From: Buddleja alternifolia
Taxonomy: Eukaryota > Streptophyta > Magnoliopsida > Lamiales > Scrophulariaceae
NCBI GenBank assembly: GCA_019426215.1
Contig: CM033397.1
Coordinates: 30,630,480-30,694,479, forward strand
Length of the DNA stretch: 64,000 nucleotides
Direction: 5' to 3'
In this document: positions 1-11,968 of the stretch, piece after piece
How the letters are laid out: every line of letters begins with the position of its first letter
How positions within the stretch are numbered: position 1 is the first letter of the stretch
Translations under genes and position numbers: made by a program
Notes under the pieces: model-generated
Told to the model about the DNA's origin: nothing
The model's database searches: none
The model's input: the letters and a program-made list of their open reading frames with translations, nothing else

Positions 1-475
1 TGGTTTAGTATGAGTTATCACAGTGACAATACTTTTGAAAGATTTCGGCAAGTCAAAAAGTGTTTGTAAAACAAGGACTTTATCAAATATAGGATTATCA
101 ACTTCACTAAGGTTATCGGATAATTCTTTGAGCTTTCGACAATAGTCATGAATGGATAGAGAGCCTTTCTTAAGGATTCGAAATTGCTCTTCAAGTTGCA
201 TAGATCGAGCAACTTTATTATCTTGGAAAAAGTTTTCAATATTTAACCAAATGTCATAAGCTGAAAACCCTTTCTTAACAAGGGTAGATACCAAATCAGA
301 GGCGAGAGTTGAAAAAAGCCAAGAACGGAGTTTCGCATCTAATCGGATCCAAGTGGGATCTGTTTTGTTTTCAGTAGTGGGGGGTGAAAGTATGTAATTT
401 TCAACCATGTGTCCGATACAAATAGCAGGAAACATTTCGCCATTGATTATAACGAGCTTCTCGAGGTCCTAACTA
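1..475 (-). pseudogene. Copia-type retrotransposon gag fragment, 5' part
   Basis: The minus strand is open in one frame from about 474 to the window edge and encodes the N-terminal half of a Copia-type gag (UBN2 class). Visible family blocks are AICIGHMVENYI, DPTWIRLDAKLRSW, a long helical stretch, then LSDNLSEVDNP and VLVLQTLFDLP before the edge. A TAG stop and an apparent frame change near 473-477 separate this frame from the expected start region, where NNLMPF and, in another frame, LEKL-like residues remain. The element is therefore probably inactive. The rest of gag and pol would lie left of position 1. The same gag type is seen in the nested Copia element at 60.3-61.0 kb. Confidence 0.8.
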
Positions 476-767
476 AAATGGCATGAGGTTATTAACGTTG
501 CTAAGGGCGTAGGCAGGGTGGTGGACAGGGGTAGAGGAAGAATTTGTAGAGGAAGAAGAAGCCATGAAAACAAACCTTGCAAGAATATGGTGATAAAGGC
601 AGCAAGGAGAAAAGCAGAGGAGCACATGAGGCAGACCACGGAGTAGAGCAAGACGAGACGAGCAGATGGATAATTTGAGGCGAGAAGATTACATCACGGA
701 GGGAAGGCAAAAGTCTAAAACGTGAATTGTCGAGGGGAACGACTGAGAAGGGAGATATTTTTTACCA

Positions 768-950
768 TGTAAAATTGTGGAATTCCCCTGGGGGATTAAT
801 TCTCATTATGTGATGATTAAATAAAGTTACAAAAGAAACTGTAGATACTATAAATACTATAAACTAGGAAACAGAATATATTCTAACCTATCAACTACAG
901 ATTACAATCAATACAAATAATAAAATATATGATAATATATTTTTCTAACA
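768..950 (-). repeat. 5' LTR of the left-edge Copia element
   Basis: On the minus strand this 183-bp block begins TGTTAGAAAAATATATTATC and ends CAATTTTACA, the TG...CA boundaries of an LTR. It is followed on that strand by TGGTAAAAAATATC, a degenerate version of the initiator-Met primer binding site TGGTATCAGAGC. Gag begins about 290 bp further on, leaving a normal leader at 476-767. The partner LTR lies outside the window, so the target duplication cannot be checked. Confidence 0.65.
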
Positions 951-2165
951 CTTGGAAGTGTCTATAGATTATGCTTAGGCCTAATCGCTACCTATCTGAA
1001 AATTAAGTCTTTCACCACATTATTCATTTATTTGTCAATTGAGAGTATACGAGGCTACGAGCTTTCTTCTTGTATGCAACTGCCTACATTATCATAATGT
1101 GCTTTACTTTATTATTCATTCCGGAAACAACAAATATAACACTACATGCAATCATGGATTAAATTTTTATATGTTTCTATTGAAACTTTGAAAACGTTTC
1201 TATTTTCAGGTTAATGGAAATTAAAATATAATGTAATTTTGCAATTGTTTAGTTTCCTAAGGAACTCTGTTTTTTTCTTGAATTTTTCTACGAATCTTTC
1301 TAGTTTCCTATGAAACCTTTCACTTTTTCCAGCAAAGTTTTTATTATAATATCAACATAAATTCTAAGTATCACATATTGTAAACACTTAAGTTTTAATG
1401 ACTATTTATATTTATGTGCAAATTGAATGAACTTTTCTAATAATCTAAAAATTATGATCAATAATTTTCATTTCATGCAAAATATATTACCTAAATATCA
1501 TAACATAGTATTTCCGTTTATATCTTAAATAATTTACCTGGACTCAATTAATTCTAAATCAAAATATGCATTCATGTACAAATCTCGTGCATTCATTTTC
1601 TTTTTTAAAAGAAACAATGGCACATGGAATTTTCTTGTTAACATCTAAGCTAAATTATATCCATTGAAGGTATAATACATGTGTATACTTTATTTTATTT
1701 ACTAATGTATTAGTTAATTTTAATATGAATCAAACCTGACATAATATCGACTTTGAATTAAAGAACATAATACTAACAAACAATTAACATGGTTGATTGA
1801 TTATAATGAAATTATAGTTATGAGGTATATGTTCAAATTGGTTGAGGAACTTAGTGTTTTCATTTTTACCATTTTCATACTTTCTTTATTTTCTTTAGTT
1901 TTATATTTTTTTTTTACTTTGTTTTCAAAATAATTCCAGAACTTTTCTAATATTTACCTACTCGAAACACCTTTTAGAAACGAAACTCTAATCCATGCAC
2001 GCAATAATTAGAAGTGTGTGGAGACGCCACTGGTACTGGAAGCGGTACATGCTTGATAGCAATTATTTCATGTAAAATCTAGTATTTTTCTTATAATCAA
2101 TCTTCAATTTGAATAATTATGGATAACTTTGTGACCTTTTTTATCCTATGGGGTCTATCACGTAT
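951..2165. other. AT-rich intergenic DNA, nothing recognised
   Basis: No ORF with coding character, no terminal repeats and no RNA gene could be seen. The stretch is strongly AT-rich with short homopolymer tracts. Confidence 0.5.
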
Positions 2166-2437
2166 CAACGATCGTGCATCTATTAACAGGTACATAAAGT
2201 AAATACAAATATATCAGAGTCGATTTTTTGCCAAAAATCGATGGCTTCAAATTTCTTCTTTTTCTTGAGGATTTTGCCTTCTTAAAGAAAAAGGTGATCT
2301 CCAACGATCGTGCATCTATTAACAGGTACATAAAGTAAATACAAATATATCAGAGTCGATTTTTTGCCAAAAATCGATGGCTTCAAATTTCTTCTTTTTC
2401 TTGAGGATTTTGCCTTCTTAAAGAAAAAGGTGATCTC
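2166..2437. repeat. Perfect tandem duplication, 136-bp unit, two copies
   Basis: A unit starting CAACGATCGTGCATCTATTA and ending AAAAAGGTGATCTC occurs at 2166-2301 and again at 2302-2437 with no difference seen by eye. It ends about a dozen bases before the first LTR of the miniature element at 2450. Identity between copies implies a recent duplication. Confidence 0.9.
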
Positions 2438-2449
2438 CAAACTTTTCCT

Positions 2450-3427
2450 TGTTAAATATATTAAATATCTTTGTATAGATTTAGGATATCTTTGTATCTT
2501 TTTCATGTTTATCTTTTACCTTATTTATAGTTTAGGGTTTCTTATCTATTGTATCTATATATATGTTATTCATCAATAAATGTCCTCTACGGGATTTTCT
2601 CTAATCTAACATGGTATCAGAGTCATAGCTTCGAGTCATGGTATCTCGATCTTTAGCTTCCGTCATCCTCAAGTCGCCATCCCCGTCCGGCGCATCTTCT
2701 TCTACATCTCCTCCTCCCAAACCGGCGCTACAGCCGTTACTTTCTCTCTCCTTTCTTTTACATATTCTCTCTATTCTAACTCTCCATCCATGGCTACTGC
2801 CACCCTCACGGCTCAAGTCACCTCTGCCCCTATTTTTTTTGTTTTTTTCTTCTTCTGTTGACTCTTTCTCTCAAACTCTTACTCTAAGCAGCCTTTATAC
2901 ACGTTGCAATCATTCTCCCTCATCTTCCGCTGCCCGCAACCCCTCTCTTTCATTGATGGAGGCATTTTCGAAGCAAAGTACACACAATTCTCTACCAAAG
3001 GACTTCCGTCTCAGCTTTTTTTTTTGGATTTTTGGTCCAGTCTCAACGTTCGAGAATCTCCCGTTTCGACTACGGGGGAGTGTTAAATATATTAAATATC
3101 TTTGTATAGATTTAGGATATCTTTGTATCTTTTCCATGTTTATTTTTTACCTTATTTATAGTTTAGGGTTTCTTATCTATTGTATCTATATATATGTTAT
3201 TCATCAATAAATGTCCTCTACGGGGTTTTCCATGTTAGATTAGAGAAAACCCCGTAGGGAACTTGTATTATTGAGTAACATATTTATAGAGTTACAAGAG
3301 AGAGAGAATACAAGAAAACCCTATAAAGAAGGTAAAAGATAAATAAGTTAATAAGAATACTAGTCTAACTAGGAAAGCAATAATAATAATAATAATCTAA
3401 TTAGGAAAGCAATAATAATATCTAACA
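2450..3427 (+). mobile_element. TRIM-type miniature LTR element with an extra inverted LTR
   Basis: The 5' LTR (2450-2611, 162 bp) starts TGTTAAATATATTAAATATC and ends CTAATCTAACA, followed at once by the primer binding site TGGTATCAGAGT (2612-2623). A short core with a 190-codon serine/proline-rich ORF (2638-3210, no known domain) leads to a purine tract TACGGGGGAG (3071-3080) and a 3' LTR at 3081-3231. That LTR lacks its last bases. It abuts an LTR-like block at 3234-3427 in opposite orientation, starting TGTTAGATTAGAG and ending ATATCTAACA. The pentamer TTCCT lies just left (2445-2449) and just right (3428-3432) of the whole composite and looks like a target duplication. No protease, RT or integrase is present, so it is non-autonomous. 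Confidence 0.75.
3234..3427 (-). repeat. Inverted LTR, same family as the TRIM at 52921-53792
   Basis: This block closely matches both LTRs of the minus-strand TRIM at 52.9-53.8 kb: TGTTAGATTAGA start, GTAGGGAACTTG, the purine-rich GAGAGAGAATACAAG stretch and AATAATAATATCTAACA end. Its junction with the preceding LTR forms an inverted repeat, with CTACGGGGTTTTC and GAAAACCCCGTAG as arms around 3219-3259. Confidence 0.75.
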
Positions 3428-3721
3428 TTCCTCTGCTTCTTGGAAATTGACCTCGTCATGTACTTTCTTTGGAATTTTCGAATTCCTCTTCAAACCCACT
3501 CTTTCCGGATTTCGTTCACTTTAGAGATCCAAGCGTTTCTCTTCTGAAGTTAATCTACACCCGGATACCCCACTCATTAGTTTATAATCTTAGCTAGGTT
3601 GATCTATAAACGATGATACTAATTCTAGGGATAGTGTATGGGATAGCTTAAAGCTAAATACTTCTCTAAGTATTAACGTTGTATTCTTGAACATAAATCA
3701 AAAACTCAAGAACACTATAGG

Positions 3722-4275
3722 TGTAATGATCTCACATCGGGAAACAAATGAGAAATATAATAGTTTATAAAGAGACCCTAGTATCCAAGTGTCACAATGG
3801 ATATTTATTTTAGGTTGTGGTTTAAATGTCCAACTCCAGGTTATGCTTAGTGGGTTCGATGGGACTTCTCTGATCAAAACGAGCTCGTGAGCCCTGGGCT
3901 TAACAAATAGTATCAAAGTCGTTCACTAGCCGGAATTTTGGGAGCTAAGTGCTACATGGGGCAAAGTGCTACACTTTGCGGGAGCCACCTCTTGAGATTG
4001 CGGAGCAAAGTGCTACGTGCTTGGAAGCGACCTGTTGAGCCTGTAGAAGCCACCGCTAGAGTCCCGACGCCTGGTGACGGATGTTAGGCTAACTCACGCC
4101 GCGATAATGATCCATAAATGAGAAATGGAATAGTTTATAATGAGAACCTTAGGATTCAAGTGTAACAATGGATATTCATTTTTGGTGGTGATTTAAATGT
4201 CTAACTCCAAGTTATGTTCAATGGGTTCGATGTGACTTCTCTGGTCCAACGGGCTAGTGAGCCCGAGGCGTGACA
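3722..4275 (+). mobile_element. TRIM element, second family (ATAGG target duplication)
   Basis: Two LTRs of about 180 bp (3722-3907 and about 4103-4275) share ATGAGAAAT..AATAGTTTATAA, GGGTTCGATGGGACTTCTCTG-type and GCTCGTGAGCCC-type segments. The primer site TAGTATCAAAGT follows the first LTR at 3908-3919. The core (about 190 bp) has no ORF but carries the motif GGGCAAAGTGCTACA. The pentamer ATAGG flanks both ends (3717-3721, 4276-4280). A second copy in opposite orientation is at 20313-20784. No 5S rRNA-like segment was seen, so this is not Cassandra. Confidence 0.8.
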
Positions 4276-4280
4276 ATAGG

Positions 4281-5161
4281 GAGGGGGGGTTGCAAAATTT
4301 TGGCTTGTAATTGCTTGATAATTTCTTCCCCCTACTTGGCCTTATTTAAAGGGCTAGGTTCCTGCAAATCTTTTCTGGATAGAATTCTTCTACAATAAAT
4401 GAAGTTGTGTGTCCTTAAAATGAAATTGGCCCAAGTTAGTGGACCAATTTCACCTAACAAATAATATAAATAGTATAGATGTAAATACAAATTATCCAAC
4501 TCACATGCAATTTTAATTGTGTGACCTGTCATTACCCAGACATGTCATCATCACATAATCTCATCCGTTAATAAGCTAGCATCATTTTCAAGGAAATCTC
4601 ATCCATGAATCGAGTCCCATGCATCTCTTTCATGGAGTTGTGTATATAAAGTCCAAATATGCATGGACGCCTTCCTTTTAAGGTCACCCTTTCTTTTATT
4701 TTTTTAATCTTTTTGTTTCTGCCAATTTTGTTCAGTATAAAAATCATGATTTTCTTTGCAGACAAAATAAAAATATAGAAATAATAGAAACTTTTCACAA
4801 TTGCATAAAAATGGACCAGCCCGGATCATAACATTGTGGTCAAAGAAAAAACAAAAAATTAGTTCAAGAAACATGCAAGTAAAAAAAAAAATTCACCTTC
4901 ATCACATATAAACCCAAAATTATGATAAACACTTAACCTCAATTTGATTTTCAATAATTATTTTTAGGCCAAAAGAAGTTTCCCTCTATATATATACATA
5001 TATATATATAGTGTGTTTAATATGGCCTTGAATAAAAAAGTTATGAGAAAATAAAAATTGATAGTTAGGTTTTAAGTCTTTTGCTAATAAAAATAAGGAT
5101 GCATGTAATTTGATCTTTCAATAAGACATTTTTTATTAGAATTTTTTACAAGAAACATACT
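4281..5161. other. Intergenic DNA, nothing recognised
   Basis: Non-coding AT-rich sequence with a short TA run near 4990-5010. No gene or element boundary was recognised. Confidence 0.45.
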
Positions 5162-5556
5162 GTGTTTGGTTTTATTTTGGGGTTTTTTTTGGTGAAAATT
5201 TTGGTGAAAAAGTTTATTGGAAGTTGTGTATTTTGATGAAAATGTGTTTGGTTTAGTGTTTGATTTTATTTTCAGAAGAGACAAAAGTTACTGTAGCAGT
5301 CAAATCATGTAAGTTTTTGTCTGAAAAGTTGTGTTTATAATTAGTTAATGATTGAAAAATATAATATAATATAAGTTTTAAATGATTATATTGTAGTTGA
5401 TGTAATTAGTAGGTACCCTAAAGCAGAGATAAATAGGAAGACAATATCTGACAATTTTTTTGACCAAAAAAATCATTTTTGATCAAAAAAACACAAAACA
5501 AACAAGTTTTGGCCAAATTTTTTGGCCAAAATGGGTTTGAAAACAAAACCAAACAC
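5162..5556. mobile_element. MITE-like element, copy 1, upstream of the kinase gene
   Basis: The ends are inverted copies of GTGTTTGGTTTTRTTTT: left at 5162, right as AAAACAAAACCAAACAC ending 5556. Inside there is no ORF. A second copy with the same internal order (GTTACTGTAGCAGTC, TGATTGAAAAATATAATATA, GTAGTTGATGTAATTAGTAG) is at 19072-19463. It ends about 290 bp upstream of the kinase start codon and so may lie in that promoter. No clear target duplication was seen. Confidence 0.65.
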
Positions 5557-5849
5557 CGTTCAAGTATTTTGTCTATCTTCTCATAAAATTATAGTAATTA
5601 GTTTCCCCAAATTTCAAACTTTGAAGGCACTGCCGCTCCAGATATGCACTAACATCATTTTTTTGTGTAACCATTTATTTAACTTTACGTCCCATACAAA
5701 AAATTTGATTCCAAAGCGGAAAAGCAAGCGCCACGCCACCACAGGCCGGCTACAAAAACTCAAAAACTGTACCAAACATTTCTAACTCCTCTCCTCAGTT
5801 ATATCAATTACAGTACCCAGAGACAACCTGTCCATTGGCCCCCCAGCCA

Positions 5850-6336
5850 ATGTCCCCGCCTGAATCACAAGTAGCAACCACCCTGCGCGGCGGCGGCGGC
5901 ACGGCGGAGAGAGTGATCGTCGCCGTCAAAGCAGACAAGGTGATCTCCAAGTCCGCCTTGGCTTGGGCTCTCACCCACGCGGCCCTACCCGGCGACTCTA
6001 TTACGCTCCTCGCGATCTTCTCCCACAACAAAATCGGTAATTTTGCTAAAGCCTTAAACAAAATTGCTTCCTAAATGACATCTCTTTTTTTCATTTTAGC
6101 ATAATAATAACAAAAACTACAGTATCATCAGTAAACTAATTGTGTAATATGTGTGTGTGTGAGAAAACTTAGGTGGGAGGAGATTTTGGGGGTTTCCGAG
6201 GTTGAAAGGTGATGATCGCAGCGGTGACTCTACTAAGTTACCGGATCGAATACGAAAGATCTCGGAGTCTTGTTCACACATGGTTCTTCAAGTTCAAGAT
6301 CAAATCCAGGTACTGAATTACTGCAGTGCCACTATT

Positions 6337-6371
<35 letters not shown>

Positions 6372-9300
6372 ATATTTTTTTTTTCTGTCAGTTAATTTTG
6401 GTGTGTTTGCTAATTTACAGTTACTGCCTTAATTCGGACTGAAATTTTATCTTTAATTCCCCTGTAATTTGTAGTGATAGAAGTGGAATAATATGCATAT
6501 AAACAGCGTAATTCTGGAGAGTAACATTTAGTGAAGTTAAACGAATGATCTGAGAAAATAATGGATTCGATTAGCGAATCTCTTTGATGCCCCGTCTTTA
6601 CAAAAGCTTGATTGAGTTGTCTGGATTGGAAGACTCAAAGCATGTAAAGCTGTTTAATTTAGTCATATACAGTACTATTATAATAAAGTTATGAGAGGGC
6701 TGCATGTGCCTAGGAAAGCTGATTATTGATAATGCAATTATTGAGTATTCAAAAGGAATTGTATAGTTTCTTTTCACATAAGCAATCAGCTTTTAATGAT
6801 TGACAATTGATTTCATTCTTGGTGTAGAAATACTTTATAGAACATTGATAATAGAGCCTTACTTTAATAACTGAGGACAACTAGAATCTAATTGCTGAAT
6901 GCAAATAAAACATGATAGTTACATTCCCAGGTGGATTCGTGACACCAGCTTTTCTTCGAGAAGAATCTACGAAGTATCACATATGAAATTCAAAACTTGA
7001 ATTATGGGTGATGTATTTGTGACTTGTTGATATAGTCCCTTTGGAGATCATAATGATTTCTTTTTACTGCCTAGTCAAAAAACTGAGTGCTGGTTTGGTA
7101 CGAGCAAACTTTGCACATTGGTTTCTATGTTTAAAGCTGTGAACAATGCGATTACCTCATGTTTTATACGAGTACTATCTCCCCACCCTCTAGTATGGGA
7201 GATCCGGGGTTCAAACATGGCTCGCCCAACTTGTGAGCTTGAAAGAAAAAGGAAAAACAGTGGGAAGTGGCAACTGCTCCATGCACAGACACATATATAC
7301 GTTATATAATCATCACTTTTTCATTTATTGCTTGTGTTAGATTATATGGTAATCGAAACCAATCCGTTTGCGGTATCGCCCAATGGAAGAGGGGCAGCAC
7401 TTATGCAGTGCAATTGCAGTGATTGTAACTGCTCCTTCCATTGTAGTTTTTTTAATCTACAATAGGACTGTTGGCTAAATAGGTCCCGTAATTAATTATG
7501 GAAATATGGGATGCAGTATAGTGTATCTAAAGCTTAGATTTTATTTGTAGGTCAGAGTGCGGATTAAGGTTGTTTCAGCTACATCTGCTGGTGCTGTCAC
7601 AGCTGAAGCTAAGCGCAATGCAGCCAACTGGGTCATATTGGACAAGTAAATAAACGTAAATATGTTTATACTTTTTCCTGATATATTGAGTCCTCGTGGA
7701 GATCTTTATATACTTGCACACAGACTAAAAATGTCTGACATTGTTAATGCCAAAATTCACTCTCAACCAATATGTTGGGTCTATGTTCTGTATAGCAATG
7801 TTCAATAAACTAAACTTGGTACTCAATCAGTCATATGTGTCAAATATACTTGTAAGCTGATGTGATACTTTTCATATGGGACTGCTTGGCACTGAGAAAA
7901 CAAGGACAAAACTTTTGAACATTGTGATTACTTTTTTACCAAATTAATATATCGAAACATCTTCTATGTAATATAATCAACTCTAATTCAATCCAAACTT
8001 GGCAATAAACCAAACTTACTTTTACCGGTCAATGCTTGGTACTAATGAGTTTGACTTCTATTTTATCAACTTACAATTGAGTCCAACTAAATGATTCAAC
8101 TTTGAAAGCACTATCTTATTGGCGATCTTCGCACAAGACAGGAAACTGAAGCAAGAGCTAAAGCATTGCATGGATGAATTGCGCTGTAACATTGTAGTCA
8201 TGAAGGGTTCCCACCCAAAAGTCCTTCGCCTTAATCTATCAAGCTCTGGTGATCTTCAGACTCCTTCTTATTCTGTTGCTTCTTCTCCTATGAATGATAG
8301 TGAAAAGCTGCATAGCCACAATATGAAGCACACCACCCCTGTTAGCAGTCCTGAGGATCCAAATACTTCTTACACAAGAACCTCATGGGAAAATTCAACA
8401 TCCAGTCCTGATACTGGACCTTCTACTTTTGTTATGTATGAACAGAATCCCCTTTATGAAGGATTAAGTAAAGGTAAATATCCACCGAGTACACGAAATG
8501 TGTTTGACCATTTAAGTGAAAAAGAAATAAAACATTCAGCAACCCTGGAGTCAGCAACTTGTAGGAATCAAAGGGCCTACTGGATTGCCCAAAATCACAC
8601 AGTTCATGGGAAAGGTGGGGCAAGTGGAAACTGCACTAACATCTCTAAAACTGCATTTACCTCGGTCAAAAGCAAATTGGGTAGCTTTATACAATATAAG
8701 GATGATGTTATGTTAGGAGGGCATGGTCGAAATGGTGATGGAGATTATGTATTTAACTCTAGCATTCGGGAGGCTGTCTCTTTAGTTAAAACTTCCTCAA
8801 ACCCTCCTCCATTATGTTCTCTCTGTCAATCCAAGGCTCCAGCATTTGGGAAACCTCCAAAGCAGTTTCATTACAAAGAGTTAGAGAAAGCTACGGATGG
8901 TTTTTCAGAAGAAAATTTTGTCGCAGAAGGTGTGTTTGGTTCGGTTCACAGAGGGGTTTTGAAGAATGGGTTGATCATTGCAGTGAAGCAACTCAAGCTT
9001 GTTGGGCCTCAAAGGGATGCTGATTTCTGCAGGGAAGTCCGTGTACTGAGTTGTGCCCAGCACAGAAATGTTGTGTTGCTTATTGGTTTTTGTATTGAGG
9101 GAAAGAAGAGATTACTGGTCTACGAATACATATGCAATAGCTCCTTGGACTTTCATTTACATGGTATCGTCTGTTTACTTCATGATTCATATTCTCCCTG
9201 GCGCACCATCTCCATGTTCGACTTGTTTAATATCTTTATTTGCAGGAAATGAAAGTCCTATCTTGGACTGGGATGCACGTTTGAAGATAGCTATTGGCAC

Positions 9301-10465
9301 AGCAAGAGGATTGCGGTACCTTCATGAAGATTGCAGAGTGGGATGTATAATTCACAGAAACTTGCGACCAAACAACATCCTTCTTACTCATGATTTCGAG
9401 CCTCTGGTATATTCTATCAATGTTCTAGAAGCAAGTAATTGTTAAGTACAGTATGTATATCAGTTGTCTTTACTTGCTAGGTCGCTCTAAAGTTATGAAA
9501 ATGTGTTTAATATTACTTATCAGCTATGTGGAAGTCAAAATAGGTCTATGGATCTTCAGATTTTTTATTTGTGACATTGATGATTAAGAAGTCTTTCAGT
9601 TTTTAGTCTTTTCCATAAACTGGTTTTTGTTCAATTATGTCGTCTTTTCTCAGGTTGCTGATTTTGGACTGGCAAGATTGCACAGCGAGTGGGAGTTCTG
9701 TGATAGAACCCAAATCGTTGGAACATCAGGGTAAATTGCAGATTCATAACATTTTTATTTATTTGTTCTGTTTATTGTTGTTTATTCATGCATTCAGCAA
9801 GGAATGCTGTATGTTATTCAAGTAAAATCTTACCCAGAAAATCAAGTTGGCCCCACATGTTTAATGTTCATTTTGCTGGTATTATCTTTACGTTCTTAGG
9901 TATCTTGCACCAGAATATTTCAATGACGGGAAAATGACAGATAAAGTTGACATATATGCTTTTGGCCTGATACTATTAGAGCTAATCACTGGCCAAAGAG
10001 CTCATGACTTGCAATACTGCATCGAGCATCAATTCTTGTTAGATAATATCCACGCTTTAGCTGCAATAGAACCAATACATATATTGGCTTACAAACATCA
10101 ATTGCTTGACCCTCGCTTGGCCTCGTTTGAACCCCAAGGTCTACCCTATGAGCTTCATGCAATGGGGTATGCTGCTTCATTGTGTCTACAGCAAGATCCT
10201 CACTTGAGACCGCCCATGTCAAAGGTTTTACACTCGCCAACGTTTTAATACTTTTTTGCAAAAACAAATTTTTTATATATATATTTCTCATTCTTTATTT
10301 TTCTTGAATTAATAGGTAGTTAAAATGCTAGAGGGAGGAAATCCAGTTCACTCTCTGGCTTTGGACTTGGGCTCGGTTGGTTGTAGAAGTGGGCACATGC
10401 AGGGACTGGATCCGAATACACTAGTTGAGTCAAAAAGGAGGCATTCTCGCAGGCTTTCTTACTGA
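5850..10465 (+). CDS. USP-domain plus kinase-like protein (inactive-kinase SELMODRAFT_444075-like family), 8 exons
   Basis: Exons by GT-AG junctions and frame: 5850-6036, 6173-6309, 7551-7645, 8142-9163, 9246-9406, 9654-9730, 9900-10224, 10316-10465. The sum is 2154 nt, exactly 718 codons including TGA. Residues about 15-165 are the N-terminal universal-stress-like domain of this plant family (ERVIVAVKADK, WALTHAALPGDSITLLAIF, NAANWVILDK, CNIVVMKGSHPKVLRLNL). A serine-rich linker follows, then a kinase domain from about residue 381 (FHYKELEKATDGF). The glycine loop reads AEGVFGSV, the ATP lysine is K422 (AVKQLKL), DFG is at 537-539 and APE at 563-565. The catalytic HRD aspartate is replaced by asparagine (HRN, 517-519), which predicts weak or no phosphotransfer. 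There is no signal peptide or membrane segment, so it is probably cytoplasmic. The ATG at 5850 gives the family-like start; the upstream in-frame TTG was not used. Intron 2 holds a TA/TG microsatellite near 6338-6372. Confidence 0.9.
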
Positions 10466-11327
10466 AGAACTCGAAACTCCTTTTTCTTTTCTGGGTGAGT
10501 TTCCTATGACAGGTCCTAGTAGTTTTATGATCTACATCTTACTATTATTTCCGTATATTTTGACAAAAAAACAAAACCGTTTATAAATTTTTATAGTTCA
10601 CTATTTTTTATCTTTATTTTTTCTTTCCAATCCGTGAGTGATTTGGCTCTTTTTATGTGGTTCCATTGCATATGTCCTGTCCTGTCCTGTAGAATCGATA
10701 CGAACAACTCGTTCGAGTTTTAACCTGGGTTAAATCTATGTTAATGTTGATTTGCTGATTTGAAAAAAATAAAATAAAAAAGGGAATTTGTACAGTTGAA
10801 ATGTTGATGGCAACAACTAAGAGTTAGTAGAAGCTGAATTATGGGTCAGTAGGGAACTGGTCATACCTTAGGTGTGAATAGTGGAGGTCAATAATCCTTC
10901 TAAACATAGAAAAGAAAAAAACACAAGAATTCATGACATGTAGATGAGTTAAGGACTCGTACTATTTTGCTTACTGCTCTATCACTTCAAAATATTATAA
11001 TTTACATGTTAACTGATTTTTATTATTCTATATGACAATTGTTGGAATCTATCGTTTTCTCTTTTAATTTCCATGAAAAGACCAATTAAAGATGCCATTG
11101 CCGTCCATTGATACGGCAACTGGAGCGCTTCTTGTCATGTTAAATTCTAGTTGTTAGCAGTTGTCTAAAGCTTTAGATTCAACTCTCGTTAAATATAGCT
11201 CTTCGTAACACTGCAACTCGAATTTTTAAAGTATTCACTACAGACAAGACATGACGACGTTTACCTTTTTAACCAATTAAGCTCAAGTACATTAATTGTA
11301 GCACCTCACAAATGTGATTAGTTGGAT
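10466..11327. other. 3' UTR and intergenic DNA after the kinase gene
   Basis: No ORF or terminal repeat was recognised. A short TGTCCTGTCC-type repeat occurs near 10673-10690. Confidence 0.4.
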
Positions 11328-11968
11328 GTGGCGAAACCGATTCAGACAAAACCTTTACAAATTCGTTATATGGTGGAGATTACTATGCTATGATGCATGG
11401 ATACAGATACGACGATATGGGTATGATATGACACGGATACGAAATATGGCAAATTTCAAAATTTTAGAATATGATACGTCGAGGATACGTCAATATATAT
11501 GCATGTATAATATATAAAAATAAATTTGATTCGATAAATTTATTGATATAAATAAAATTTTGTCTAGTTCTGTAAATTTCTTTGTCATTTATTTAATTTT
11601 TTACGTGTTAATTTTTAACAAAAGACAGAAAATATTATCTATTTTCCTATTTTAGTCCAAAAAGTATTATATAATATTAAATAAATATTTCATGATGGTA
11701 TTCAAAACGTATCAAATAATTCAAATTTTGTGTCGGATACGGTATCCAGAATTTTTTCTTTTCTTTTTATTTTTGGACAATTCAAAAATGGTCTGGACGT
11801 AGTATCCGAGAGCATCCGTGCCGAATACGGGTACGATATGAATACCATACTGCACAGGATCGATTTTAGGACCATCCGTACATCATAGTTACTATGCAAT
11901 AAAGGATATTACCTTTATTGCATAGTAATCTCCACCATATAACGGATTTGTAAACCGATTCGAACTTG
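11328..11968. repeat. Dispersed GGATACG-rich repeat inside an inverted duplication
   Basis: The core (about 11390-11850) is rich in GGATACG/CGTATCC motifs and matches 39605-40030 over most of its length, including TGCATGTATAATATATAAAA. It is bracketed by inverted copies of a segment containing TATATGGTGGAGATTACTAT (left, near 11365-11390; right, near 11920-11942 in reverse). Next to the right arm is a perfect hairpin at 11889-11928: 17-bp arms TTACTATGCAATAAAGG and CCTTTATTGCATAGTAA with a six-base loop. Class unknown; it behaves like a DNA foldback. Confidence 0.6.

Noticed and set aside
18..239. 73-codon minus-strand ORF
   Set aside because: It is a shifted frame over the Copia gag fragment; the true gag frame is open without an internal Met start.
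2638..3210. 190-codon ORF in the miniature LTR element taken as a gene
   Set aside because: It runs into the 3' LTR and is low-complexity Ser/Pro/Leu; no retroviral or host domain.
3722..4275. Cassandra TRIM with embedded 5S rRNA
   Set aside because: Size and primer site fit a TRIM, but no 5S-like internal control region could be seen in either LTR.
7085..7320. Possible SINE in intron 2 of the kinase gene
   Set aside because: There is a B-box-like GGGGTTCAAACATGG, but no convincing A box, tail or target duplication.
11314..11899. ORFs inside the GGATACG repeat
   Set aside because: Repeat-derived frames, not shared in the second copy at 39605-40030.
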